Assembly (NCBI GenBank): GCA_946413815.1
Contig: CAMKMD010000026.1
Span: forward strand, 1 to 48,441
Length of the DNA: 48,441 nucleotides
From: an uncultured Ruminococcus sp.
Lineage (GTDB): Bacteria > Bacillota > Clostridia > Oscillospirales > Ruminococcaceae
Direction: 5' to 3'
The notes below the pieces were generated by a model that saw only the letters and a list, made by a program, of their open reading frames with translations, did no database searches and had not been told where the DNA came from. Below, in pieces: positions 31,250 to 40,895 of this stretch. Position 1 is the stretch's first letter; every line of letters begins with the position of its first letter. Position numbers and translations under genes: made by a program.

Positions 31250-32233
31250 TTATTCATCCCATACCGCTGCATCTATCATCTGTATAGCCCTTACGTCACT
31301 GCCTGTCAGACCGTCCTCGCCGTCGATATCCGCATTGGATATACCCTGCGCTGTCATAGGGTATTTCTCGCTGTTGGTCATGTACTGGAGAACTGCCACC
31401 GCATCTGCTATATCAACCGTACCGTTGCAGTTTGCGTCGCCGGGAGTACATACCTCCATCAGTGCTGCTGTTACATGATCTCCGCCTTCCCATTGAGCGA
31501 CCATGCCATAGTTTATCCTGTGCTCGACTCCGCTTTCAACAAGTCTTACCATAGCATCATAAGCCTTGCCGGGTTCTTTCATTCGCGGCCAGATGTTATT
31601 GCTCAGATCAAATACAAGGTCATATCCTTCAACCTGCATATCTGATTCTACCAATCCAAGTTCCGGATAGAGCGCTGCGAACTCTCCGGCAGTCATATCT
31701 GTATTTACAGCTATCCGTGAGATGCTGTCAAAGGGCCGAAACTGTTCTAAAGGTGTTACCATGCAGATCTCCCTGACAGCAGCAGATCTCTTTGCTTCCG
31801 CAACAGCCATTCTGACATCGGCTGTTTTAACGGCGGACAGATAATATCCAGAGCCTGCCTTATCGCCAAATAAAGCTTCAAGGTATTCGCGTCCGTTTTC
31901 CGGAAGTTTCTCAAAATCCACGTATCCTATCCTTGCATCTCCGCTGAGCTCAATATCCTCGGGGCCATAGCCCTCTCTGAATTCAACCTTTACTATAGGC
32001 TGTGATTCAGTAAATTCCCGTAATGAACATTCTTTTGTAAGCACAAGATATCGTGCTGTTTCCGGGTCTGTCGCCTTGTAATATGTATCAACGATAACAG
32101 CTCCTTCGCTCATATCTTCCAATGCGCTCTGAATATCAGGATATACCTTATATGCGCTTGCCGCTGCAGGAGTTGCTGTCAGCATCATGACTGCGGACAG
32201 CATAGCCGCAATTATCTTCCTTGTCTTTTTCAT
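31250..32233 (-). CDS. Secreted dockerin protein, paralog of 45325-46314
   Basis: 327 aa. The start is ATG 32233 (MKKTRKIIAAML) behind AAAAAGGAGGGG; the upstream in-frame ATG is ignored because the signal peptide starts here. The body begins YPDIQSALEDMSEGAVIVDTYY, aligned with YPDMQKALDECGEGAVVVNVAY of the 45325 protein, and the two stay similar throughout (REGYGPEDIEL versus RNGYTADDVEL; NTDMTAGEFAALYPELGL versus NTEMSAEDFIALYPELGL). C-terminal dockerin. Unknown function; no catalytic motif. Confidence 0.8.
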   Translation of the reverse strand: MKKTRKIIAAMLSAVMMLTATPAAASAYKVYPDIQSALEDMSEGAVIVDTYYKATDPETARYLVLTKECSLREFTESQPIVKVEFREGYGPEDIELSGDARIGYVDFEKLPENGREYLEALFGDKAGSGYYLSAVKTADVRMAVAEAKRSAAVREICMVTPLEQFRPFDSISRIAVNTDMTAGEFAALYPELGLVESDMQVEGYDLVFDLSNNIWPRMKEPGKAYDAMVRLVESGVEHRINYGMVAQWEGGDHVTAALMEVCTPGDANCNGTVDIADAVAVLQYMTNSEKYPMTAQGISNADIDGEDGLTGSDVRAIQMIDAAVWDE

Positions 32234-32262
32234 AGTCTGCCCCTCCTTTTTAAGGGAATCGT

Positions 32263-33708
32263 TCACACTATTCCTGCATCTATCATCTGGATAGCTATAG
32301 CATCTCCGCCGGTTATGCCCTCTTCGCCGTCGATGTCAGCGTTGAACTTCGCCTGTGCCGTAAGGGGATATTTATCCTTGTTTGCTATGTATTGCAACAC
32401 TGCCACGGCATCGGCTACATTCACCTTGCCGTCCGCATTGGCGTCGCCTCTTGTTCTTTTGGCTGCTATGGCAGTATCTGTAAGCCCGTAACTCATCATC
32501 ACCGGAAGCTGATTGCTGTCAGGCTCTGCCTCCGCTGCATCTGTTATAGCCGCCGCAGTCTTTATCCTTGTTTCCATATCCGTATCATCGGAGAACACAA
32601 GGGCAAAGCCCTCCTTGTAGGCGGACTGATATATGCTTATTACGCCTGTCATATCTGCATCCTTTATCTCTGCGCTGATACCGTTGTCCGCTATGTATTT
32701 CTCCGCAGCCTCTCTTGCCTCATGCTGGAAAGTAAATGGTTGGTCGCAGATGATATCAAGGTATCTAATCATGTCGTCCTGCTCATAGAATGCCCTGTAT
32801 TTCCTGCCGTCGGAAGAAGCGTATATCAAGGGAGCGTTCATGCCTGCGGTATTCCTGTCAAAGAGACCGTAATCATCACTGAGCCTTATCATACCTTCTG
32901 TATTTTCACTCAGCAGCTCATCGGGGACAAAGTCCGTCCATGGCGCACGGCGGTAGACCGTCTTTATTAGCCTGCTGCCGCTGGGGATCATGTCCGCTAT
33001 CTCGGCCGATGTGCAACCAAAATCAAATCTGTATCCGCTCTCTATAAGTCTCTTGACCGCTTCGTAGCCGCCGGGGTTGCTGCCTGTGTCATAAAAATAG
33101 GCAAGGGGTTTTTCAGTCATGAAGACATGGTCGTATCCGGCCGCTAAGGTGTTCTTATCCGGCGTCAGAGCTTTCAGGCCGAGCTCGGGATATTCTGCAA
33201 TAAAGGCCTCATCTTCAATGTCTCCGTCGATAAACAGATATGTGGTGGAGAAGGGACCGGAACTTCCTTCTTCCCTTTTCCAGATTTCATAGGTATCACG
33301 TATCTCGGCGATATCGCCGATGCTCCTGAGTATACGATAGGCTTCAGCGTTATCCCAGAATTTTATCTGCGCCCTGCATACTCCGTCTTCATATGCGGCA
33401 GTACCGAAGCTGCCGAGCTTTTTATTTATAATATTCGCATCAAGGGTCTTGCCGCTGACGGGGAGAAGCTCCGCATACAGCCTTACACACTGATACTTGT
33501 GAAGTATACCGTCCTCGGTTATGAAGTAAACTGTACCGTCATTGCCTCTGCTTATATTTATCCCGCCCCCGCCGTAGGAAGCGGTGATATCCTCCTCGCT
33601 GCTGTAGACCGGTTCATCGAGGAAATCCGCAAATGAAACGGCCGGAACTGCTGTTATCATCATACATGCGGCCATAAGCCCCGCAATTATCTTCCTTGTC
33701 TTTTTCAT
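32263..33708 (-). CDS. Secreted dockerin protein of unknown function
   Basis: 481 aa. ATG 33708 starts the signal peptide (MKKTRKIIAGLMAACMMITA); GGAGGAAGTATT precedes it. The body contains several repeats of an ~80-residue alpha/beta unit, one with EYPELGLKALTPDK as in the 31250/45325 family. C-terminal dockerin (GDANADGKVNVADAVAVLQYIANKDKYPL in outline). It is the first structural gene after the sigma 2/anti-sigma 2 pair and the longest of this protein group. Confidence 0.8.
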   Translation of the reverse strand: MKKTRKIIAGLMAACMMITAVPAVSFADFLDEPVYSSEEDITASYGGGGINISRGNDGTVYFITEDGILHKYQCVRLYAELLPVSGKTLDANIINKKLGSFGTAAYEDGVCRAQIKFWDNAEAYRILRSIGDIAEIRDTYEIWKREEGSSGPFSTTYLFIDGDIEDEAFIAEYPELGLKALTPDKNTLAAGYDHVFMTEKPLAYFYDTGSNPGGYEAVKRLIESGYRFDFGCTSAEIADMIPSGSRLIKTVYRRAPWTDFVPDELLSENTEGMIRLSDDYGLFDRNTAGMNAPLIYASSDGRKYRAFYEQDDMIRYLDIICDQPFTFQHEAREAAEKYIADNGISAEIKDADMTGVISIYQSAYKEGFALVFSDDTDMETRIKTAAAITDAAEAEPDSNQLPVMMSYGLTDTAIAAKRTRGDANADGKVNVADAVAVLQYIANKDKYPLTAQAKFNADIDGEEGITGGDAIAIQMIDAGIV

Positions 33709-33776
33709 AATACTTCCTCCTTTACAGACTAAGCATATTTTCATCCTTTTTTACATCCGTGTCATTCGCCCTGCTG

Positions 33777-34982
33777 TCATGAAACTGACATCAGTATCCT
33801 CTCCGCACCATGCTGCGTAAGTCCATCTATCTGAACGTACATAGCATATCTGCCGTCAAGGTGTTCCGCTACAAGCTTTTGGCTGTCATTGTCATAGCGG
33901 TATCTGAACTTGCGGCCGTTTATCTCCGTCACCTGTACCTCACTGGGGTCTGCCAGTGCAGAAAAGCCGCTGTTTTCCGGTATATCCGCTTCTTCGCTCA
34001 CTTTGTATACCAGCCACAGGTAGTTCGTCTTATTGTTATCATTTCTTATCCTTCGATATCCGAAAACCAGCTGTCTGCTGCCAGACTGCTCCTCGGTTAT
34101 AAGGCGGGTCAGTTCAAATCCGGGCATTATGTAGGAGGGGGCGATATCCAGATACCCCATCTTACTGCATACTGTCTTTATGCCAATCGGGTCTTCTTCC
34201 GAAGTTGGCAGTATGATGTTGCCATTCACCCTTATTATGCCGTATTCATCAGGTTCAGGTCTGCCGGTATACTCGGGTGTGGAGGTGCCTTTCTCCCATG
34301 TTGCCGCAGCTTCGGTGGCAAGCTGTGTTGCAGGCGCTGTAACAGGTGTTTCCGGCGCTGTAGCAGGTAAGGTAGCCACTTCTACTGCCTGTGTAGGGCA
34401 TTGCAGCGGAGGTGATGTCGCCAGTTCTTCACCCTCTTCCGGCTGCTGCACCGGTTCTGTAGGCTGCTGTTCCGGTTCTGTCGGCTGTTCCGGTTCTGCG
34501 GTGCTCACCGGTATCTCTGCTGCCGTCTGCGCTTCCGTAGCTGCCGCCGGTGCTTCTGTCACAGCCGCCTGTGTCTGCACCGCCTGAGGTGCTTCCGTTC
34601 TCACCGGAGCCGCTGATGCAGCTGCGGTGACGGTCTCCGGCGCAGGCGCTGCTGTTGTCGGTATGGCTGTGGCTGCCTCAGCGGCAGCCTCTGTCTTCTT
34701 CGGTTTTGTCGTTTTCTCCTCTGCCGGAGCGGTGGCCTGCTCTGTTGCGGGCTCTGTTGTCTCAGTCGCCTCAGTCGTCATAGTCTCAGGTAACTGCGGT
34801 ATCTCGGGGACACGATGAAGGGCAGGGCTCTTCCATATGCCGATGACGATAAGCGCCGCCGCACACAGTCCCGATACTGAAAACGATATACGTCTTATCA
34901 TTGTATTCTTTTTCTGACGATCCGCAATTATCCTGTCGCCGCGTTCCATGATCGCCTGTGCACGTCTCTCAAATCTGTCCAT
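33777..34982 (-). CDS. Membrane anti-sigma factor 2 with DUF4367-like domain
   Basis: 401 aa. Cytoplasmic part of about 30 residues (MDRFERRAQAIMERGDRIIADRQ), one membrane helix (FSVSGLCAAALIVIGIW), then a linker of about 215 residues made of Thr/Ala/Pro/Glu with PTEPEQQPTEPVQQPEE repeats. The C-terminal domain starts DPIGIKTVCSKMGYLDIAPSYIMPGFEL in outline and matches those of anti-sigma 1 and 4. AAAGGAGGGG precedes the ATG, and the first 14 bases overlap the sigma gene. It should hold sigma 2 at the membrane until an outside signal is sensed. Confidence 0.83.
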   Translation of the reverse strand: MDRFERRAQAIMERGDRIIADRQKKNTMIRRISFSVSGLCAAALIVIGIWKSPALHRVPEIPQLPETMTTEATETTEPATEQATAPAEEKTTKPKKTEAAAEAATAIPTTAAPAPETVTAAASAAPVRTEAPQAVQTQAAVTEAPAAATEAQTAAEIPVSTAEPEQPTEPEQQPTEPVQQPEEGEELATSPPLQCPTQAVEVATLPATAPETPVTAPATQLATEAAATWEKGTSTPEYTGRPEPDEYGIIRVNGNIILPTSEEDPIGIKTVCSKMGYLDIAPSYIMPGFELTRLITEEQSGSRQLVFGYRRIRNDNNKTNYLWLVYKVSEEADIPENSGFSALADPSEVQVTEINGRKFRYRYDNDSQKLVAEHLDGRYAMYVQIDGLTQHGAERILMSVS

Positions 34983-35520
34983 CTATGCCCCTCCTTTCCA
35001 TCTCATCCTTCAAAGCCTTCTTCGCGCAGTAGAGAAGCTGAGTTGTCTGACGTGGGCTCTTGCCCATGACCTTTGCAGCCTCAGCAACCGTCAGTCCCTC
35101 GAAATAAACAAGGAACAGCACCTGCGCGTATTCATTTTTGAGGGCTTTTATACACCGGCTGATAATGATTCTGTCTTCGCCTTTGATATACTCTGCCTCA
35201 ATATCCGTTTCATCCGAGATATAGCTGAGATCCTCCGCAGGGGAGAACCTGTGCCTTTTCAGTTTTTTCAGATAGTTGAGAGCCGTATTGCGCCCGATGG
35301 TATAGAGCCAGGTCTTGAATGAATACTCCGGCTTATACTTCGGCCTGTCCACATACAGCTTCATGAAGGCATCATCCGCGGCCTCTTCTGAGATATGTAT
35401 ATCGCCGACGATAGTGTTGATGAATAAAGTGAGACCGTCGCTGTACTCTCTGACCAGCTCCACAAATGCGTCATTATCACCGTCAAGGAAACGGAGGTAG
35501 CTACTTGCACCGTTATCCAT
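34969..35520 (-). CDS. ECF-type RNA polymerase sigma factor 2
   Basis: 183 aa. Region 2: SEEAADDAFMKLYVDRPKYKPEYSFKTWLYTIGRNTALNYLKKLKRHR (in two parts); region 4: YAQVLFLVYFEGLTVAEAAKVMGKSPRQTTQLLYCAKKAL. It is about as close to sigma 3 (43212) as paralogs can be while still differing throughout. It is the first gene of a six-gene minus-strand operon: sigma 2, anti-sigma 2 and four dockerin proteins. Confidence 0.93.
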   Translation of the reverse strand: MDNGASSYLRFLDGDNDAFVELVREYSDGLTLFINTIVGDIHISEEAADDAFMKLYVDRPKYKPEYSFKTWLYTIGRNTALNYLKKLKRHRFSPAEDLSYISDETDIEAEYIKGEDRIIISRCIKALKNEYAQVLFLVYFEGLTVAEAAKVMGKSPRQTTQLLYCAKKALKDEMERRGIDGQI

Positions 35521-35567
35521 GCGTAAACTCCTTTAGTGAGGAATCCGAAACTTTTCTTTCTTTACTA

Positions 35568-35597
35568 ATTATACAACGAAAAGCCGTACAATGTCTA
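35568..35597 (-). promoter_or_regulatory. Promoter of the sigma 2 operon
   Basis: TAGACA (35597-35592), 18-bp spacer, TATAAT (35573-35568). The stretch GTTGTATAATTAGTAAAGAAAG recurs before sigma 3 (GTTGTATAATAAGTAAAGAAAG, 43785-43806). Confidence 0.6.
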
Positions 35598-35683
35598 AGC
35601 GTGCTGCAAAATATTTTATATTTAACTATATAAATATCCCGGCTCGGTGTGAGCCGGGATATTTGGGGTAATTCAAGGAGGTC

Positions 35684-37252
35684 TTACTCGCTTACTATCT
35701 TATTTCTCATGGATACCATATCAAAGGAATCAACTGAGCTGTCGCCGTTCATATCGCCGTAGGCAGCGCCTGTGCTGGTATACCTACCGAGGAGGTGTCT
35801 CTGGAGAGTAACCGCATCGCCCACGTTTACCTGTCCGTCAAGGTTTACGTCGCCTGTCTCTGCTTCAAGGGCATTGAAATTAAGTCCCCACTCAGCCGCA
35901 TACCGTTCTGCTTCCGTTCCTTTGTAGCCTGTAACGACACAGTCCTTGTCAAATATGCATACGTCAGCATCTGTCAGCGGATGTGAAGGAAGACGCTCAA
36001 GTCCGGAGCCGTAGTAATGACCGTGTGGTTTTAAAACTGCTCCCATTATTTCAAGGGTATGATTCACCCTGACTCCGGCTGCACCGTCTATCCCAAAAAA
36101 CCAATTTCCCTCAAAAGCACCTTGTCCGAGAACACGCAGAGTATCAGGAAGCTCCAGCAATTCTATTTTCGGACAGCTGGAGAACGCTCTTGGTGCTATT
36201 GTATCGACCTTTTCGCCGATCGTTACTTCACTGAGGGAATAACAGCCCGCAAAAGCGTTTTCGCCTATATATGGAGCATTGACATTCAGTTTCTGTACTT
36301 CACTTGAATTAAATGCATGGCTGCCAATTATCAGTGAAGGACAGTCTATATCAACTTCTTTTATGCCTGACTGGAGAAAAGCACAGTTACCGATATATTC
36401 AAGCTCCGCCGGGAAGTTGATTTTTTCAAGCGTATCACAATTGATAAAGGCTTTATGATCAATTACTTTGAGAGTCTCGGGAAGTATTATCTCTTTATAC
36501 GGAGTGCTTCCAAAAGCTATATGTTCAATAGCCGTAACCGGACAGCCGTTTATCTCGCTCTCAACAGTAAAGGTCGTGCTCTCCGGTTCCGTTCCGGTGT
36601 AAAGGCATACATCAGCGGCAAATACAGCTGTATTATCGGGCTTTATGTAATAGAAACCGCCGTTCTTCTCGATATAGCCGTGTCTTTCGCGATATTCAGG
36701 ATTCATGCGAATATCAATGCCGGATGTTCCGATCATACTGTCTATCTGTATTTCACTTCCATCGGAGAGTTTAAAGCATTTCCATCCGGGAGCAAACATG
36801 ACCTTTTCGTTTCCTTCGTTATCAAGCCAGTATTCATCATAATATGTATCCTGAGGGTAAACACCGTCACCATCAAGATGCCGTATATCCGGAACGCAGT
36901 GGATATAATACTGCCAGCCCTGCTTGTCGTCGGAGTAGTTGTCCCATATACCCTCAGCAGTCTGTAGCTGTTCAAGGGTGACACGCTCACCGATGTGTGT
37001 ATCTCCTGCAAGAGTGCGCCTTGCACGCTCACAGCGGATAGTTTCATCGGTTGACTGTTCTGTATCGAAGATATAGTGACAGAGCTCCTTCTGCTCAGGT
37101 GTAAGAGCAGTATAGTCGGTGATACAGAGATCATATTTCAGGAACTTCTCCCAAAGGCTGTAGTCTGCTGCACTTCCTATCATCGTCATACTTCCCGCGG
37201 GAATCATTGCTACGGCCATGATGGCCGCTGTTATTCTCTTAGCTTTTCTCAT
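35684..37252 (-). CDS. Secreted BspA-type LRR protein with dockerin
   Basis: 522 aa with a signal peptide (RKAKRITAAIMAVAMIPAGSMTMIGSA). LRR_5 repeats at about residues 235-390 (IEHIAFGSTPYKEIILPETLKVIDHKAFINCDTLEKINFPAELEYI in outline). The N-terminal 35-120 region (LWEKFLKYDLCITDYTALTPEQKELCHYIFDTEQ) matches the 28539 protein (DFVRYSLEITDFGSLTEEQQELCRFIYKTERS), so the two are paralogs beyond the LRRs. C-terminal dockerin ending DSFDMVSMRNKIVSE, as in 28539. It has its own conserved promoter (37306-37334). Confidence 0.86.
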   Translation of the reverse strand: MRKAKRITAAIMAVAMIPAGSMTMIGSAADYSLWEKFLKYDLCITDYTALTPEQKELCHYIFDTEQSTDETIRCERARRTLAGDTHIGERVTLEQLQTAEGIWDNYSDDKQGWQYYIHCVPDIRHLDGDGVYPQDTYYDEYWLDNEGNEKVMFAPGWKCFKLSDGSEIQIDSMIGTSGIDIRMNPEYRERHGYIEKNGGFYYIKPDNTAVFAADVCLYTGTEPESTTFTVESEINGCPVTAIEHIAFGSTPYKEIILPETLKVIDHKAFINCDTLEKINFPAELEYIGNCAFLQSGIKEVDIDCPSLIIGSHAFNSSEVQKLNVNAPYIGENAFAGCYSLSEVTIGEKVDTIAPRAFSSCPKIELLELPDTLRVLGQGAFEGNWFFGIDGAAGVRVNHTLEIMGAVLKPHGHYYGSGLERLPSHPLTDADVCIFDKDCVVTGYKGTEAERYAAEWGLNFNALEAETGDVNLDGQVNVGDAVTLQRHLLGRYTSTGAAYGDMNGDSSVDSFDMVSMRNKIVSE

Positions 37253-37305
37253 ACTGTTTCCTCCTATATAAAAGGCGTGTCACACACGGTCATTCTGTCA
37301 CCCTC

Positions 37306-37334
37306 ATTATAGCATTTATCATCTTAAATGTCAT
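37306..37334 (-). promoter_or_regulatory. Conserved promoter box A
   Basis: ATGACA (37334-37329), 17-bp spacer, TATAAT (37311-37306), preceded by TTGACG and followed by GGTGACAG. It shares most bases with boxes at 40896-40924 and 45156-45184. Confidence 0.7.
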
Positions 37335-37403
37335 CGTCAATACTTGCCAATTACCTCCACTGCTTTTTGTAGAATTCGCCTATATACCGCTACTTTAGAA
37401 CAA

Positions 37404-37430
37404 AGGCTGCCGAAGCAGCCTTTGTCCGGG
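37404..37430. terminator. Terminator hairpin ACAAAGGCTGC
   Basis: ACAAAGGCTGC-CGAA-GCAGCCTTTGT, 11-bp perfect stem. An identical hairpin is at 45249-45275. Both lie downstream of minus-strand genes whose 3' flank carries a dockerin remnant. Confidence 0.7.
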
Positions 37431-37445
37431 TAATTTAAGGAGGTA

Positions 37446-37469
37446 TTACTTGCTTATTATCTTATTGCT
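37446..37469 (-). pseudogene. Remnant of a dockerin gene 3' end
   Basis: Minus-strand codons SNKIISK and a stop lie 22 bp past the LPQTG gene, matching the RNKIVSE-stop end of the LRR-dockerin genes, and are followed by the same TAATACCTCCTTAAATTACC flank and terminator. Confidence 0.6.
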
Positions 37470-37491
37470 CTTGGATGTCTGCTATTAAGAC

Positions 37492-39963
37492 TTATCTTTC
37501 ATTTTGCTTTCTTCGGTTGATAACGCCGGAGAACAATATTGCAGCAGCACCGAATGCAATCATCAGTATAGCTCCGATCGCTGTAAGCAGACTTCTGGTG
37601 GAGTTATTGCCTGTCTGAGGAAGATCAACTGCTTCGTTGGAGGAATTTGTACCGATACCTGTTTCAGGATCAATCGTATATGTATCAAGGATATTGCCGT
37701 CGGCATCCTTTAATATGATCTCATACTCTTCATCAGATACCGTCCTGATCTCAGCACTGGCAGCTGTAATGCCTGTTTTTTCCTGATAGTCATTGATCGC
37801 CCACTGAGCAAGTTCTTCATCAGATGCGATATTGACCTCAGCAGTACCTGTATCACCAGTGTTGTTGTCTCCGGTTTCAGAAGGTGTCTGATCAGAAAGT
37901 ATCTCCCAAAAAGAATCATTATCTGCGTTGAAGACAAGCCCTTCTGTCAGGTTAACGCCTTTTTCCTCAGATAGGCTTACATAATGACCGTTCTCTCTGT
38001 GCAGAATATAAACCTCTTTAGAACCGTTTTCGGGGTAAAGATACAGATCTTCACCTTTTCTCTCAAAAGGACCGACAATGGAAAATGAGTAGGAAGCCTT
38101 TCCAGTCATAACGAAAACATCTGATGCAAGATCAAGCCATATACCGCAGCCGTCATCTCCTGCTTCTGTGAACAGTCTATATTCATTCTGATCTGTAGGA
38201 GAAATATTATCTTTAGGATCGGTTGTTTCTATCTCTTCGGTATTATCATCTGCTTGGAAAATGACCCAAACCAACGAGGAGTCTATGGAGTTGATCTCAC
38301 AGAAGTTTCTGATTTCCTGAGTAAGTGCTGCGGCGTCGTATTCCGTCTCACCTTCAGCCTGCTTTTTGAAAGTAACCACTACCTTCTCATCAGAAGCACC
38401 TACCGTAGCGTTGTAGCCGTTTTCCTCTACAAAATCTTTAAGTTTCTGCTTGATGGCCTTAAGAGTTGTCGGACTTGTGATCGCATCGACATCACCGTTT
38501 GCCTCTTCAAAGGAAACGTACTCTTCATAGATATAGTATTCCTGCATATATTCTTTGATCTGAGGAATGACCTCTGCTTCGTCTTCCTTGTTGTACCGTA
38601 CTGTTACCTTATCTCCTTCGGGGAATTCTTCCGGAACAGTGATCCGTAATTCGGGATGACGGGCTGCATATTCTTTTAAAAGATCATAGGCTCTTTTGAG
38701 TGCCTTCGATGGATCGCTGTCGATATTGCCGGACTGAAGTACCAGAAAGAAAACAACGTCTTCATCAATATTATTCTCTTTCATGAAAGCCTTGACCGCC
38801 GGCAAGACTCTATCTTCATGACCGTAAAAGTATTCCATGACAATCTTATATCTGAATCTTCCCTCGGTAAGCTCCTCTTGTTCGACGAGCCTTATGTCAG
38901 AATGCTCGTCTGCATACTGTTTCAGAAGGTCACGCACCCTTTCAAGCTCCTCATCAGGAACTATCTCCGATTCATTCACCACTTCTTCGGACGTTACAAG
39001 ATAATTCGGAATACCTTCACTCTGCATAAACTCCAGGACTAAAGGCCAGGCCTCAGTATGGTCCTGCCAATGGAACTGCACTAATATCTTACCCTCGGGG
39101 CTGTCCTCAGGTTCGGCTATCCAGAACTTGGGGTACTGCTCTGCGAACTGCTTTAATGCTTCATACGCCTGTTTATAGCTCTTATATTCAGTTACACTCT
39201 GACGGTCAACTATCCTGATGCCGTCTTTTAACGGACACTTCCAGAAATTCCACTTTTCTTCATCGAGTGTCCAGTTTGTATCGGTATGCTCTTTCGCTTC
39301 ATCGATCATAGCTTTTTCATAATCGCAGAAATCAGCAAGTCTGAAAAGGTACTCTCCTGAGGTTATGCCGTTATAGTATACATATTCTCCGGCAGTCGTA
39401 TTGAAGTATATAGCCGTGCCGGTCATACTTGTCTTGCCGGAAAGATAATAGACATTCAGTAGCTTTGCATCCGGTGAGATATACTTCTTTACAAAATCCT
39501 GATCGGTAAGCCGCTCTATAGCCTTGTTTTCGATCACAGATGATAAACCGTCAGTGCTGTTCAGCTTTATAAGCCCTTCCTCTCCAATCCTGTAGTACTC
39601 GGTGGCTCTGTCGTAGTAATCGACAATGTAATACTCTGAGAGTACGCTGCCGGCAAGGATATCATCTATATTATCATTATCAGCAAAAGCAATCGGAGAA
39701 GCATTGTATATCTTCAGTATCCTCTTTGGTTCGCTGACAAGTCTGAGTTCGGGTTTTGTTTCGCTGTCTGAATATACTTCATAAGTACGGAATCTTTCCC
39801 TGATATCTTCTCTGATATTCAGAGAATCCTCCACTGCTGTCTCATCAACAGTCCCGGCAGATACAACTGTCTCCGCCGTTACTGCTGCTGGTACAGCAGA
39901 TATCGACAGCAAACACATCGCAGCGGCCATAACGGCCGCCGTTATTCTCTTAGCTTTTTTCAT
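37492..39963 (-). CDS. Sortase-anchored (LPQTG) surface protein with four repeats
   Basis: 823 aa. Signal peptide (KKAKRITAAVMAAAMCLLSISAVPAA), C-terminal LPQTG, hydrophobic helix (LLTAIGAILMIAFGAAAILFSGV) and basic tail NRRKQNER, so it should be attached to peptidoglycan by sortase. The middle has four ~75-residue alpha/beta repeats (YEALKQFAEQYPKFWI..., VRDLLKQYADEHSDIRL..., AYDLLKEYAARHPELRI..., IKQKLKDFVEENGYNAT...). There is no dockerin or recognised cohesin. A region near residue 720 resembles PepSY-like or DUF sequence (LKDADGNILDTYTIDPETG). Its 5' leader matches those of dockerin genes. Possibly a surface binding partner for the dockerin proteins; that is inference. Confidence 0.8.
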   Translation of the reverse strand: MKKAKRITAAVMAAAMCLLSISAVPAAVTAETVVSAGTVDETAVEDSLNIREDIRERFRTYEVYSDSETKPELRLVSEPKRILKIYNASPIAFADNDNIDDILAGSVLSEYYIVDYYDRATEYYRIGEEGLIKLNSTDGLSSVIENKAIERLTDQDFVKKYISPDAKLLNVYYLSGKTSMTGTAIYFNTTAGEYVYYNGITSGEYLFRLADFCDYEKAMIDEAKEHTDTNWTLDEEKWNFWKCPLKDGIRIVDRQSVTEYKSYKQAYEALKQFAEQYPKFWIAEPEDSPEGKILVQFHWQDHTEAWPLVLEFMQSEGIPNYLVTSEEVVNESEIVPDEELERVRDLLKQYADEHSDIRLVEQEELTEGRFRYKIVMEYFYGHEDRVLPAVKAFMKENNIDEDVVFFLVLQSGNIDSDPSKALKRAYDLLKEYAARHPELRITVPEEFPEGDKVTVRYNKEDEAEVIPQIKEYMQEYYIYEEYVSFEEANGDVDAITSPTTLKAIKQKLKDFVEENGYNATVGASDEKVVVTFKKQAEGETEYDAAALTQEIRNFCEINSIDSSLVWVIFQADDNTEEIETTDPKDNISPTDQNEYRLFTEAGDDGCGIWLDLASDVFVMTGKASYSFSIVGPFERKGEDLYLYPENGSKEVYILHRENGHYVSLSEEKGVNLTEGLVFNADNDSFWEILSDQTPSETGDNNTGDTGTAEVNIASDEELAQWAINDYQEKTGITAASAEIRTVSDEEYEIILKDADGNILDTYTIDPETGIGTNSSNEAVDLPQTGNNSTRSLLTAIGAILMIAFGAAAILFSGVINRRKQNER

Positions 39964-40014
39964 AATGATTCCTCCTTCATATCCATGTCTGTATCACCAT
40001 TTCATCCTTAAAAC

Positions 40015-40842
40015 TTAAATATCTGATATACCCGCATCTATCATCTGGATAGCTATAGCATCTCCGCCGGTTATGCCCTCTTCGCCGTCAATATCAGCAA
40101 GCCTTTTGCCAATAGTTCCGAGGGGATATTTCTCGTTATTTGCGATGAACTGTAATACAGCAACAGCATCAGACACCGTAACCTTGCCGTCTATATTTGC
40201 ATCACCTGCAATACCGGCTGTTCCGGAAGTGTTCTTCCTCCAATTAAATACTGTTTGGCCATCATGTTCCTTAACAATCGGGGAATTAATGACTGTAAGC
40301 TCACGGCGCATCACCTCATATTCGTCTACATCGTTTGGCTTCTTAACCGGTATTACCCTGCCTTGTTCATCATTTCCGATTATTGTCACAGGAGTTGTCA
40401 TAATATCCATATAGAACAATACTTCAAAGTGATCTTCAATCTCGTCTGTTCCGAGATTATCTGTCATAGAGTATCCTGCGGTCATCTGCGTTCCTGTACG
40501 TGACGGGAAACCGAAATATGTATATATATCATCTGTAAAATCTATTGTTTCTTTGTTTGCAAACACAGTGAGTTCCGCCTCGTATGGCCTGAGTATATAA
40601 TAATTTATAGAGTATCTGAGCAATTCAAGGGAATCATTATCAAACTCAGGATGGATTGTCTTATACTCTTCAAGTACTTCATCATTACTCAGCTGACAGT
40701 AATACTCGTAGTTCTTTACCGTTTCATCGGCTGCATCAACAGAAATAACATTTCCTGTTATAGTTGATACAAGCACAGCAATAACAGATGTCATGCTCAA
40801 TGCGATTGATACCATTGAAATTATTCTCATCGCCTTCTTCAT
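40015..40842 (-). CDS. Secreted dockerin protein of unknown function
   Basis: 275 aa. An N-terminal hydrophobic signal (RIISMVSIALSMTSVIAVLVST) precedes a ~170-residue body with no recognised fold and a C-terminal dockerin (GDANIDGKVTVSDAVAVLQFIAN...DIDGEEGITGGDAIAIQMID). It has its own promoter (box B) and is 51 bp upstream of the LPQTG gene, so the two are probably cotranscribed. It is one of the shortest dockerin proteins here. Confidence 0.77.
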   Translation of the reverse strand: MKKAMRIISMVSIALSMTSVIAVLVSTITGNVISVDAADETVKNYEYYCQLSNDEVLEEYKTIHPEFDNDSLELLRYSINYYILRPYEAELTVFANKETIDFTDDIYTYFGFPSRTGTQMTAGYSMTDNLGTDEIEDHFEVLFYMDIMTTPVTIIGNDEQGRVIPVKKPNDVDEYEVMRRELTVINSPIVKEHDGQTVFNWRKNTSGTAGIAGDANIDGKVTVSDAVAVLQFIANNEKYPLGTIGKRLADIDGEEGITGGDAIAIQMIDAGISDI

Positions 40843-40895
40843 AATGGTTCCTCCTTCATGAAAGTCGTGTCACATACAGCCATCCTGTCACCTTC

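Noticed and set aside
34180..34818. Long plus-strand Ser/Val/Ala-rich frames
   Set aside because: They are shadows of the Thr/Pro/Ala-rich linker of anti-sigma 2, whose biased codons open the opposite strand.
37492..39963. Scaffoldin or cohesin protein
   Set aside because: It is wall-anchored and repetitive, but the repeats show no recognisable cohesin pattern; called only a sortase substrate.
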